Assembly (NCBI RefSeq): GCF_020184175.1
Contig: NC_065532.1
Coordinates: 5,580,001-5,644,000, forward strand
From: Aphis gossypii
Taxonomy: Eukaryota > Arthropoda > Insecta > Hemiptera > Aphididae
DNA length: 64,000 bases
Direction of reading: 5' to 3'
Of this stretch, positions 1-11,830 are shown in pieces. The stretch's first letter is position 1; the number at the start of each line of letters is the position of its first letter. The notes under the pieces are model-generated. The model ran no database searches. It was not told the DNA's origin and worked only from the letters and a program-made list of their open reading frames with translations. The translations under genes were made by a program, and so were the position numbers.

Positions 1-640
1 ATCTAAATTTTGAAAATGTAATGCGAAATTGCTTATAAGTATTTCGCATTGAAACCACAAAATATAGAAAATATATAGACAATATTTTTTTATGAACATT
101 TTAAGTTCAAATTTAGACAAAATTACTTATTCAGGCCATAATAAATAACAATAACATATTAATTATTTTGTTATTATTTAAAAATATTTTCATGGGAACT
201 TAAAATGTTATGTATTTAATATTATTATAAATTTTACTATACGAAATAACATTTTTGATTTATTTATATTTATATTATCTATTTTTATTTTTAATGTTTT
301 ACGATATTTACAGAAAGACGATTTTGTGTTATATAAGTTGATGTAATACGATATAAATATATATTATTATAATATTATTCAAGTACTAATAATATAATAA
401 ATGCAATATTTTGGGAAAACGTTGTATCAACCTATTATGATACTGAAAATAAAATAAATGACTTAAATAGCTATTTTAACATTATTTATTACTAATTATT
501 ACTAATTGTTAATACAGGCTGAAGGCCATTTTCGCGCTCAGAATCGTTTTTCGTATACAATGATATATCATTTGATTGAAATTTAACAGATCTATAATAG
601 CAGTAACTCATTGGATATCTAGTGTTAAGCAGTAACACTT
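1..640 (+). repeat. Family A interspersed repeat, copy cut by the window edge
   Basis: The right end, cgctcagaatcg at 535-546 followed by tttttcgtatacaatgata, is nearly identical to the right end of the long copy at 31794-32665. Inside, aagttcaaatttagacaaaa near 103-122 matches that copy's interior. No coding sequence is seen. The left end lies outside the window. Confidence 0.6.
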
Positions 641-1840
641 TCCTAACTTTTTAAATTTGAAACATTGGATATTTATTGTAAGTACTCAAATATATACTTA
701 CGATTTTTTTTTTTTTTATTAAAAATTAGTAACGCACTATCTGGCTATATATTAATTATAGGTACTCATAAAATTAATCTTGTTTTTCACAAAACCTATA
801 GGATTATACGGTTTATGAAAGAAACCACTAATTTTTTTTTTTTGTTCCAAAACTACTTATTTTATATTCATATAGTTTAGAATTGTGGCAGAATAAAACT
901 TAACAACCTTCAAATTTATTTGCAAAACTAAATACTATAAAACTTATTAGACAAAAAAATATAAATTCAACAAATTTTAACTAAAAATATTATATAGATA
1001 AAACCTGTTATTTCAATACAGTAATAATTTATATTATAACAAACCATTGTACAATTATAACTAAAAATTCTAAAATCAATAGCACTTATTTATACACAAA
1101 AACTATCGACAAAACAAAATCGAATCATAATGGTACTTTTGTTAGCGTATGTCGTGTATGGACAACGATTACGGTCAGTACCTATATCACGTGAACTAGT
1201 CTGTAAAATTGTATGAAATTTTTCAATGCGCCGATATAGGCAGTAGGTATTATAATGGTAAACCGTGTAATCGTATAAGTAGATACTTTCAAGTTCCAAC
1301 AAAACGAACACCAATAATTACTAAGGCTGGACGGGCCCATATTATATTCAAATATTTGCACGGATGAATATGGACTTTTTTCCATCGCTAAACATTGCAT
1401 TTATTTATTTATTTGATTAGACGCTCGACGAGAATTGTATGTATTATTTTCTGCCATGTTATATTATTATTATCGTTTAATGGCATTGAAGATAAAAAAA
1501 AAATCAAACTCGATCGATGCTTCGAGCTATTCAGTAATATAGTTGAGTAACTGTTCAGACTAGGGCAACCGACTTGAACCGTATAATTTTCGTCAAGACC
1601 CCGATTTCATTGTGAATTGTATGATGTATATTTTGTTAGGTACTTGTTTTTTTTTTGCGCGAAACCGGTTGTTAGAGTTTACGAATTTAGAAAGTCAACG
1701 CCCGTCGAACCGGAATGACTGATTCTGAATCCGAGAGGCGTATTGGCGTATTATAATGAATACATTGTCGGCCTAGTAGAAAAATTGTGTCCAAGTTCTC
1801 GTCGAAATAAATTTTAAGTTATAAAAAATTTAAATAAAAT
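641..1840. other. Intergenic DNA, no gene seen
   Basis: AT-rich with short poly(T) runs and a patch of raised GC at about 1120-1790. Open frames on the minus strand near 1090-1400 show no recognisable protein or codon bias and look like chance. Confidence 0.5.
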
Positions 1841-1844
1841 GTAG

Positions 1845-2290
1845 TCACGAGGGCGTCCATGGAATTTTTCTAAGAGGTGGGGGTCCGATATTATTTTCAT
1901 TATACAAACACATATAATTATATAAATAATGCTTTTAAAATATTATAAATAATTTTTTTTAGATAAACTATTATCTTTATGTTATTCAGATTAATAAAGT
2001 AATAGAAAACAACTAACATTATTTTATATTAACTTGGCTCGTTAATTATTTAAATGTGTCTATCAGCTACACAAGAAACGTTACCAGTTCTCAATACCTC
2101 TAAACTTGCCTGATTTTAACATACTATTAAAAAAAAAATTAATATTCATCAATTAAATATTGGTTTATATCTTAAATTGTATTATTATACTCTTCTGCTA
2201 TGACCATTGACCTAACATTCTAAATAGTTAAAACTGTATATAAAAAAAAATTCGAGAGTGGGGGTTTTACTTGGCACCACTTTAATCCGT
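1845..2290. repeat. Possible degraded DNA-transposon remnant
   Basis: The edges are unusually G-rich for the region: gagggcgtccatgg with gaggtgggggtcc on the left and gagagtgggggttttac on the right. The interior is strongly AT-rich. Such edges are common in degraded non-autonomous insect DNA elements. No matching inverted repeats or target duplication were found, so this is only a suggestion. Confidence 0.22.
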
Positions 2291-4930
2291 TAGTGATTTC
2301 AGTATACATTTATATAGTATAGATAATTTTCAAAACAATCGAAATTGTTTAACACTGAAAAATCGTGTTGTTACAATTAAAATTATATTTAGCTACTCAT
2401 ATTTTAAACATTGTGAAAATGTATAAATCAAAATATAATTTTTTTTTTTGTTCTTGAAAATTTTATGTTTCTTTGATGAACATAATTATTGTTATGACAT
2501 AATAGTAAATATAGTTCAGGCTAAATGTTGGCAAGAATATTTTTTAAGAAGCTCGTATAATTAATGTTGCATCTATTATTTAATCTAATCCTAATAAAAT
2601 ATCTTATGATTAAAAATAACATTTCACTGTTTTGCTGCGTACACAATTTTACTAAAAAAATTCAGCATTTGAATCCAACAGAAAAAAAACAATAAAAAAT
2701 AATGATGTGGTTAAAATTGTTCTCATGTGTCTAACTTTATGCTATACGCCCACGGTAATCATGGATAATAATATAATAGTCGTATACCAGTCTCCCGGAT
2801 ATGGTGCGTAGGCTATTTATTTAGGTTTTTTTCCTATTCGCCAAACGCACACGCTTTCTGAAATCATTTTGGCAATAACACTGTTTCGATAATAATACAT
2901 TTTCATTTATGTAGATAGAATCTACTTATCGATTTCAAATAGCGTTGTATATCTATTCGTTAAAATAATAATATTTGTCCGAGGTCAGTTTTGGTCAATT
3001 TTATAATTTATTCGTGTGACCCTGACGATTATTAAGTGCCGTAAACGTATGCATCGAAACGCGTAAACGTGCATCTTTTACTTTTAATAATATAATCTTT
3101 TATATTACAGTATTTTTCTTTAAACTGATTGACAGTACTCTCTAACAACTTTAAAGTTAAAATATCAAAAATAATAAACAAAGTTCTCTGTCAATTTAAT
3201 ATTTTTGATTAAAAAGTAAAATTTTGTGAAAATTTAACTACAGCACTATTTAGTATTATTAATGTATTTTTTTCTATTTACCTTTAGTATAACCGAATGT
3301 TAATCGCATGGTGTGTGTATTAATTTCAAAAATTTTGTATTGGCCATAGGTATAATGAAATATACTGTCTGTTTGATTTCATGTATTTCGATGACTTGTT
3401 AGTGTCAAACGTCTTTTCGTACATACCTAAAAGAATTTTTTTTTATATTATTATATTAAATCATTAAAACTGCTGCATTAAAAAACAAAGAGTTTCGTCG
3501 AAGTTCAATGTCATATGGGTATAATTAATAATAATTTATTCATTGAAAAAAATGTGCGTAAGCCTAACCGTACAATAAATATACTTGGCATTATTACAAT
3601 GTTTGAGTTAATAACATAATATAAAATTACAGGTAATATTAACGATCTAGAATATAGCAGATAACAGTTTCCGTATTTAATAATGTGATATTTAATCATT
3701 TTAAGTAATGTGTCCGGAAATAAATCAAAATTAAAATATTTCTTTTATCATGACATTACTCTAGTTAGAAGTGAAGTTTTAGCGAAATTTGTATTATAGG
3801 AAGAGATATAGAATAGTGTGGAATACTTGGAATAATAGAGAAGGACGTTAAATTAAATGCGTTCTAATAAGAAAGGATAATTGATAATGAGATCATAACT
3901 ATAAATTATCGGTGTTGGTGAATTGCAGCTCAATCTCTAAATAAAGCACGAGTTGCAGTCACATAATCATGTGTATATGGTATATATAGTATATACAAAT
4001 CACAATATATATATTATAAATTTTAAAGAAGTATTTAAAGTTATTTACTAAATAATTGTCGGTTTTTTTTGTAGTAGAGTATAGTATAATTACAAAGTTA
4101 AAAAAAAAAATAAAAGTATTCATATAAAGAATATTGTTTTATCAGGTTCAGAATATAGTATAAAAGTGATAGAAAAATAAAAAATATTGTTTTTTTTTTT
4201 TTTTTAATTATTGTTTTGGAAAAATGTTAAAGCTCAATGATTTAACTGATATTGTATGAAGATATAACTGCCCACACGTGTCGAACATTTGGTTTATCGC
4301 TTATTCAATTTATTGCTATGTTTACTGCGTCTGTCAGGTACATATGTATGTAATATAGGTACATAAATAAAGTAATGATAACTACTCAAGTCTCAACTCA
4401 TTTAAAGCTCAAATTATATAACCACCGCTTCACGTCTGGTATCCAGTGTAAACAATGTAAACGAATATTTTTATAATTGTACGGTTCCAACGGCAAATGT
4501 AATATAATAATTACATGTTTTAGAAATGACTTTGGACCGCTTTGGACTCTTTCGATTGATTCTCACTTTCTAAGTAAGTATAATATGAGCTCTAAACGAT
4601 AGAGCTATATTATAAATCAAAACAGATCTAATTAGAGTTGAATAAAATGCTTTAAATGATCTGGGATCAATGAAGTCGAACAGTGACTTTTGATAAAACC
4701 AAATGTTTTTAAAAGATTTTTTTCATAGTGCGTTTGTAAATTCTTAAATCTATTGAAAATATAACACCGAAGTCTTAAACAGATAAAAAAAAAGAACCAA
4801 GCGTACTGTTATTTATTGTATAATTAATGATTTGAAAAATATTTAATGATTTATTGTTTATAGTTTTATACTTAAATGGCTGTAATTCATCAATATATAA
4901 TATCTAATAATATCATCTATTACATTTCAA
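2291..4930. other. Intergenic DNA, no gene seen
   Basis: AT-rich, with homopolymer runs and a mild GC patch at about 2740-3080. No open frame with protein-like composition was found. Confidence 0.5.
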
Positions 4931-4933
4931 TAC

Positions 4934-5160
4934 TTTTTTTTATTGCCTTTTACAGGCCATTTAGGTCCATTGACGCAACAACCAAATCCCTCTATTCATC
5001 TCTATCGTGAGCTAGTTCCTCTACATTGTTAACTCCCTATCTTTGGTTAGTCTATCTCTCCGTCGCTATCTTGAAAGTCCTCTTTCTTAGTAACCATATA
5101 TTATCGTCCATTTCTCTTTACGGTTTTTCTAGATTCACTGAATTATATTGAACCTTTAAG
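4934..5160 (-). pseudogene. Non-LTR retrotransposon endonuclease-reverse transcriptase, C-terminal fossil with poly(A)
   Basis: On the minus strand the last codons before TAA (4952-4950) read GVNNVEELAHDRDE, then a TAG where Trp is expected, then RDLVVASMDLNGL. This A-x-DR-x-x-W-x-x-L-V...LNGL ending is typical of insect endonuclease-reverse transcriptase polyproteins. After the stop comes a short 3' tail with AATAAAAAAAA (4945-4935), consistent with retroposition. Upstream codons are shifted and interrupted, so the copy is dead. A related but much better preserved C-terminus lies at 35797-36236. Confidence 0.7.
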
Positions 5161-6829
5161 TCCAATAACACTTAATATACGTCTTTGTTAAACTCATAAT
5201 TTTTTTAAATTTTATTTTTATGACACATATTTGTTCTAGTGTTGATTTGCTTATCATGAATTCTTATCCATAATCTCCAATAATTTCTTTTAGGTACGAC
5301 TTTAATATATTGAGTAAGACATTTGATACTATATTTTAGGTACGAGAAATTGAGTAATAATGAGATTTATCTATAATATTTAGAGCCCATAATATGTATA
5401 TTCTTTTTTGAATATCTGACATAAGATAGAAGCGCATCAATGTTGTTTGTATTTATTTTTTAAACCATGAACTTAGTTTTTACTAGTAACTAATAAGGTA
5501 AATTAATGTCAATTATTGTTCATAGAGAAGAGACCAACAAATTACAATATTTTCACTTCTACGTTCTACATAATAATATCTACAATCAAATAATTATAAT
5601 AAAAAGTTATATTATATATGTTTTTATATTTATTGCAAATGCATAATATTTCAGTTTTCTACATAATTTAAAATTATATATTTAGGTTTTAAAAATGTAA
5701 GCAAGTTTATAAAACGTAGCTATTTTGAATAGCTAACAATTATGGTACCTTAAACATAATCTAAAATGTTTTAAATTCATTACAAAATACAAATTAATTT
5801 TGTTAATTTAGATACCTTAAAAAATTCTCAATAATATAATTTATATTACATAACCTGTTTATATTATATATGTATTCAAAAAACATTAATCCTATACATA
5901 ATCTTATATCATTTCAGTATACATTTTTAATTTTTGTACATTTATTTATTTTTATCTAATACTTGTTATTAATACGTTATATTACGATACCTGATTGCTA
6001 TATAAATTAAATATATATTTATAGAACTTGGCAACAATTTAGAATATATTGTGTTTAGGTTTTAGGTAGAAGTATTTATACATATATATATATAAATTAT
6101 TATTTTTGTGTTAATGCGTGTACAAGAGTTTATTTTAATTTAAGGCACGCACGTAAACATAGAAATAAATTTGAATAATAATTGTATAATAAACTAATAA
6201 GTAATTTTATGGACATTTTAATGGTTATTTATTTATAACATGAAAAATTAAATACTTTGAAGTTTGTTTTATATGTATTTATTTGTTTGTTTTTTCAGAA
6301 AATAAAAACTATTTTAAAATTATAATTATTTTTTTTTTTTTTTTTTAATTGTGGTCAATATTTAATGTGTAAAAATAATTTTACAAGTAAGACTAAATTA
6401 ATAAGTATAACACTCTAAACAGTGCTATCAACAATATATAATGACAATTTTAAATTAACAATAATATTATAGTTAATATTTAACAACTTTCACTTATAAG
6501 TTCAAGCGATTTGAATACATTTTAAAATTTTAACACAGAGTTAATATTAATTGGAAATTCATTGTAAACAACTAAGGATTACTAAAAAAAAAAGAAATCG
6601 ATATGTTCAAATACTAATCTTATTATTAGTATTATTATTACCATAGATAAATCATAATTTATTGTTATAAACACATTTTGTGCCTAACAAAAAGTAAGAA
6701 TAATTTTATTATTAATAAGTAAAATTTAAAAATATGTAACAATAAGTTTGTTAACAATGATCGATTAGATTAAATTCATTATAAACAACTTGGTCGGTTT
6801 ATTTAATACCTATTGGTTCTCTATTATTG
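5161..6829. other. Intergenic DNA, no gene seen
   Basis: AT-rich. The first few hundred bases may be further decayed retrotransposon sequence from the minus-strand element to the left, but no frame can be followed. A long T run lies at about 6328-6347. Confidence 0.4.
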
Positions 6830-7045
6830 GGCAGCAGAAGAAAATTTGATAACAATAATAATGAGGATGTCCGTTCATAACTGGAAAATCTCAAAGTGAC
6901 GTGTGTGATCGAATGGAAATTCTCGTTTTCATCAATATTCAAATACTCATCCCAGTCATCCCTTCAAATTTATCAGTTTCCACCATCTACTCGTATTTTG
7001 TCATTTTATAAATTACTTTGCTGTCTGTTACATAATGACGTGATT
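6830..7045 (-). pseudogene. Possible Ty3/gypsy integrase fossil
   Basis: On the minus strand one frame reads KIEITSLCNRQQSN, a stretch with stops, then DDWDEYL (encoded by the complement of 6941-6960), then FHSITHVT and SSYER. The order and spacing resemble the integrase core end of gypsy elements, where an HPQSNG-like motif is followed by WDEYL, then HS.TG.TP and YGR. Several in-frame stops show it is dead. The identity rests on a few motifs and could be chance. Confidence 0.35.
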
Positions 7046-8370
7046 TCAATTTTGGGTCATTTCTATGGACAATCTTTGTTCATCGATTTCGTCATTACAA
7101 CCAATGTTAAGTACTCTTATATATAACTGTTATATACATTTTTAAAAATAATTTTTCCATGTTATTTATTCTGGGTCGTTAATCATAAAACTTATTGAAA
7201 AGAATAATTTAGAAAAAAAATAAAAACAAATAACGATGAAATATACTTCTTATGAAAATTTCGATAATCTGATTGTTTTTAACAAAATTGGTTTTGATGA
7301 TTTTATTGTATAATTGTTCTAGAAATATTAGTTCTAGGGACTATATATTCTTACTGATTACTTATTTATGTCGAATATATTAACATAAAAAAAAAATGTT
7401 AATTTTTTGGGTAAATATCAATTCGAAAATCAAAGAAACCTTCGTGATGATCCATACAGCAGTATCGTTCATCCGGCATTAAAATTCGACTTAAAAATAA
7501 GATATTAATAACAAAAACCGGTTTTAAATAATTTAAATACATCAACCCCGATGTATGTATATATGTATAAATATTATGTTTGATTTTTTATCTATTGTTT
7601 AGAACACTGTGTTATAATATATATTGCTTAGTTGGTGGATTTGTGTGATGAATTAAATATTTATGATAAATTATTTTTAATATATAAAGTTCTGTATGTA
7701 GTATGAACCTGGAACCTACAAGGCACTCTACACACGCCCAAATGTATATAAATAAACATTTTATAATATTATATATGGTAAATAAACCTGTCTAGGTATA
7801 TTTGTTCATATTTGTAAATGAACTGAGCTAAAATATTATGTACATATATTTTATATATTCAACGATGAAAATTCTTATCAAAATGTACTATATAAATTAC
7901 GAAAAATGCCTATGAAAAACCAATAAAAAATCGAAAATATGGTACATAATTGTTATTATTGTAAATTAAATTGAATACTCTAGATCCTACGATAGGTTAG
8001 GTTTGTTTCAAAAGACTAAGACATGAAAAACAAAGATTGTTGCTTTATTTCAAATAAATTGAGTGTTTTGCGAATATGCATTATCGATTGTAAAATGTTA
8101 AACTAGTTAAAGACTCAGAACAGACAACGTCAAGGTATATGATTACTTCTTTTAGTCAATACAATATGTTACAATTTAACGCAGAGTCTATAGATTAGCG
8201 TGAGGAATTAGAGCATGACGTCTACAAGCACTACACGTCCAGACACAGTGACGACTGACGACCAAACATGAAACGAAATTGTTTCGTATTATGTTATGTA
8301 CACAGCAGCTACTGTCTATCCTACCAACAGTTAATTAATTGATTTAAAATTACAACTACTACTCTTTATT
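7046..8370. other. Intergenic DNA, no gene seen
   Basis: AT-rich; a mild GC patch at 8190-8280 contains no convincing frame. Confidence 0.5.
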
Positions 8371-8373
8371 TTA

Positions 8374-8470
8374 GATTCTAAGCGGAATGTATTGTTTTTA
8401 AATGTTCTGTGTTTATACTCAAATGAATGTACCAATATTACGATGATGTGTGTTTTTTTTTAAATTAATT
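8374..8470 (+). repeat. Family A repeat, left-end fragment
   Basis: gattctaagcggaatgtattg resembles the left end of family A (gattctgagcggagtgatgaatgtattg in the copy at 31794). The similarity fades after about 60-100 bases. Confidence 0.35.
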
Positions 8471-11400
8471 AATTAATATTTATTAATTTTTGTATTTTTC
8501 ATCACTTCTTGAACTAGCAATATTTATAGAATCTTCAATTTCAATTTATTTTCTGGTAAGAAAGTGAATCTAGTTCTTGGGGGAAGGGGATACTAAACAA
8601 TTTCCTGTACTTTTCTTAAGAATTATGAAAAAAAATATAAAAGTATATTACTGGGAAATTTTACATAAAATAGCTGTTAAAATATAAAACCGTAAAAGCT
8701 TTGATTAACATTTTAAGTTTTTACAAGTATTTTTACACATAGTATAATATTGGCTCTTTTTGATTTATTAATAGATATTTTCCATTTTTTTAATTTTATA
8801 AAATATGTCGTTATACAATTTTAGGATTATTTAGTCAAAAATCATGTAAATTTAAAACAAATAAATTTTTCTTAAACAAGTATAATCCTTTTGATTTTCT
8901 TACGGAGTATGCATAATACAAGTATTATTACTATTTCACTTTAGTTGTAAGTTGTCACTATTTTAAATTAAAATATCAATAATAATTATATTTTAGAATT
9001 ATTGGTACATAATATTTATTATTTATAGGTATTTACAATTTTCAAGAAGTACCATGGTTGTTCGTTTAATAAAAGTTTTTGATTTGCTTTTCATAAAATA
9101 CCCGACCAACATTCCACTATGCCAAGTATAATATTTAAGTAACATCAATGTTGAATACCAACTCTTTGGATAATTTGATTTTTAAAATTCCAAAACTGTA
9201 CTAAATTATCGCACCCCTCCAGTATCTCGACCCATATTTAGAATAAGACATGTTAAGACATTATTGTGCAATCCGTATATCCCTTGAGGATGAGTATAAT
9301 ACATAAGTTTTGTTAAAAGTTTAAGATAACTTTTAACATGTAAAATGTAAATTCAACAAAGAATTATATATGAATACATAATACATGACGTACATGTGTT
9401 TTTGTGTGCATATACTTACGTCTTACAAGTATGTTTAGATACAAGATGACATTTTTAACAGTAAACAGTTAACACTGATTATCAAAAAAAAATATTAACA
9501 ATTTTGAAAATATTGAAAATATTTATTTACACAATTTGAAGTCATTACAAAAATACATTTGTAATAACAATTTTCTAAGATATTAACTTACTTGAATAAA
9601 GTTATGTATATTTTTTAGTTCAAATTTTTAAACAAAATATTTTTCAGAAATTAAATCAAATTTTAAACAAAATTAATAAGTTATTTAAATATTTGAAAGT
9701 TTCGATAAGTATTAAATATTTTGGTCTTAATCTAAACTCAAAATATTTGATATTATTTTTTTATAATACTCGATTGAAATTCAATTCTGTAACATCAAAA
9801 TTCTCATTTAACTCTTTTTCTTTGGTTTACAATATTTTTTTTTCAAAAATGTTAATTTGTTATGTTTTAAAAGTAGGTACTATGTAAAAAAATAATTTTT
9901 AAAACATTTCATCTCTTCGAATTAACACGAGTGGTAAGTTTTAAAAATATCTATATTTTGTATAAAATACTTATTATAGTGCTATACAAATAGGTACGTA
10001 TAAATGTATACTAATTTTTGATGGTCATAATATTGTAAATATACTGAAGGTTATTAGTCGCATAAATATGTGAAATATGATAAATAGCCTCCGACATAGA
10101 AAATCTTTCCAAAATTCCATTTGAAGAGTTCAAAGGCGTCAGGTGTCTAAAGTTTTTAATTACCTTTTATACACTAAACACGCTATACACCTGAACTCTA
10201 ATATGGCATATTATGTGGGCAAGACCTTTTTGCGTGTCTCACGGCTGTAAACGGTAAATATGTATAGTCATATTTTTTTACATCACGACCACCCCCTTTA
10301 CACTCCATCATCCTCCCTAGTACCTAGTCGTTTTGATATACACAATAAATATGATAGGTATACATATATTTAAGTAGGCCAGAAACGAATCACGATAAAC
10401 CACATGAATAGCATAGAGTTTATGTGCAAACTCGACGATAGTTATACGAATTCGTGACAGTGGCCCGGAAGAACAAAGGTTACTGACCGAACTTTGTACA
10501 AACGAGCTCAACTTATCTTATACATACCTAGTTCAGTTCAATATAGTACATTAACTAGTGTATCGTTAAAACTAGCTACAAGGTAGGTGTATGTTTAATA
10601 CGCTAGCTGTTAATAAATTACAATTTTTCCTTTTTTACCCTTACACAAAAAAAATAAAATATATTAAACAAAATACACATAATAAATGTATCTGCATATT
10701 TATGTAAAATTAATATTTATATTATATATTATTAAATTTACTTATTAAATTCAATTAAGTTAATCCATATATATATATATATATTGTATATTATATTTTA
10801 TAAATAATTTAATTGTTACTAAATATTTTCAACATTGATATTCAACTTATAATATTGATATGCCAAAAAAGTGACATCAATGATTATGGATGAATATAAT
10901 CATTCGTAAATAATAAAATAATATTTTCCTGATAAAGTTATACATGATTACTATTCATAATATAAGTATTGCCTTATTATTATTATTTGAATTTTATTAT
11001 TCTATATAGGTACGCATATGACTACTTATTGATTAGAATTTTTTTTTTCAAATTGTATTATCACTTACATAATTATAAAGGCTGTAATAAACTTAGGGAA
11101 GACATATACAATAGAAATACATTAAAAAGAATGTAAACACGACTGCTAGATAATATATTTGATTCAATATAATAAAGATGGTAACTAAATAGTAAATGGT
11201 ATACCTATAGGTACTCGTGTCTCATGTAAAATAACAATTTTATTACCATTCATCATATGACTTGAAATTACTTTATGAATTCAAAATATAATTGATTATA
11301 TAAATTATATACATATTATACAATATATAATTATGTGATACACTTGTAAATACATTTTTTAAACATGAGTATATACATAATATATATGTAAATACATAAA

Positions 11401-11560
11401 TATTATTCAACTAAAAGATTTTAATGATATTTCAATGATAAAAATTATTTTTTATAATAACAAACCACAAGCAAAATTAAAATACATTTGAAAAAAAATT
11501 GTATGAAATATACCTAACGTATACGAATATAATATAAAGTGCAGCATTTTTATTCTGCGT
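8471..11560. other. Intergenic DNA, no gene seen
   Basis: AT-rich. Slightly GC-richer stretches lie at 9210-9290 and 10080-10560, without a credible open frame. A short TA microsatellite is at 10768-10786. Confidence 0.5.
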
Positions 11561-11561
11561 A

Positions 11562-11830
11562 TTAAAAACACTGAATGCCGAATATTATAATGAGGTTTTG
11601 AACATTTTCAACTAACACTTTCAACCACTCCACCGAGTTAAGTATGCCGGGATTTTTAACAAAAACCTTTTCAAAATCTTTGTATACAACATATACTTGA
11701 CTTCCAGACATATTGACCTTATTTAAAATTGTTATGAACGAAAAAAAGTTTTTGTCACAACAGCATGACTGAATATATACCTAAAAACGATTACCAATGT
11801 CCAACAATAAAAAGCACAGGTAATTTATTA
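11562..11830 (-). pseudogene. Non-LTR reverse transcriptase fossil (palm, motif A region)
   Basis: A minus-strand frame is open for 72 codons from after TAG (11783-11781) to TAA (11564-11562). It contains SCCCDKNFFSFI, TILNKVN and VYVVYKDFEKVF. These line up with the LINE-type reverse transcriptase segment usually reading SCDTNL.SF, NKVN and VDVVYTDF.KAFD, where the Asp before Phe is the first catalytic residue. The residues after it are altered (FVKN in place of FDRV). Upstream codons to about 11830 look like the preceding PIS.L region with a stop. It is a dead fragment, probably of a Jockey/CR1-type element. Confidence 0.6.

Noticed and set aside
9693..9887. 64-codon plus-strand frame and similar Phe/Ile/Leu/Asn/Lys-rich frames across the window
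   Set aside because: Such frames are expected by chance in strongly AT-rich DNA and show no domains or splice context.
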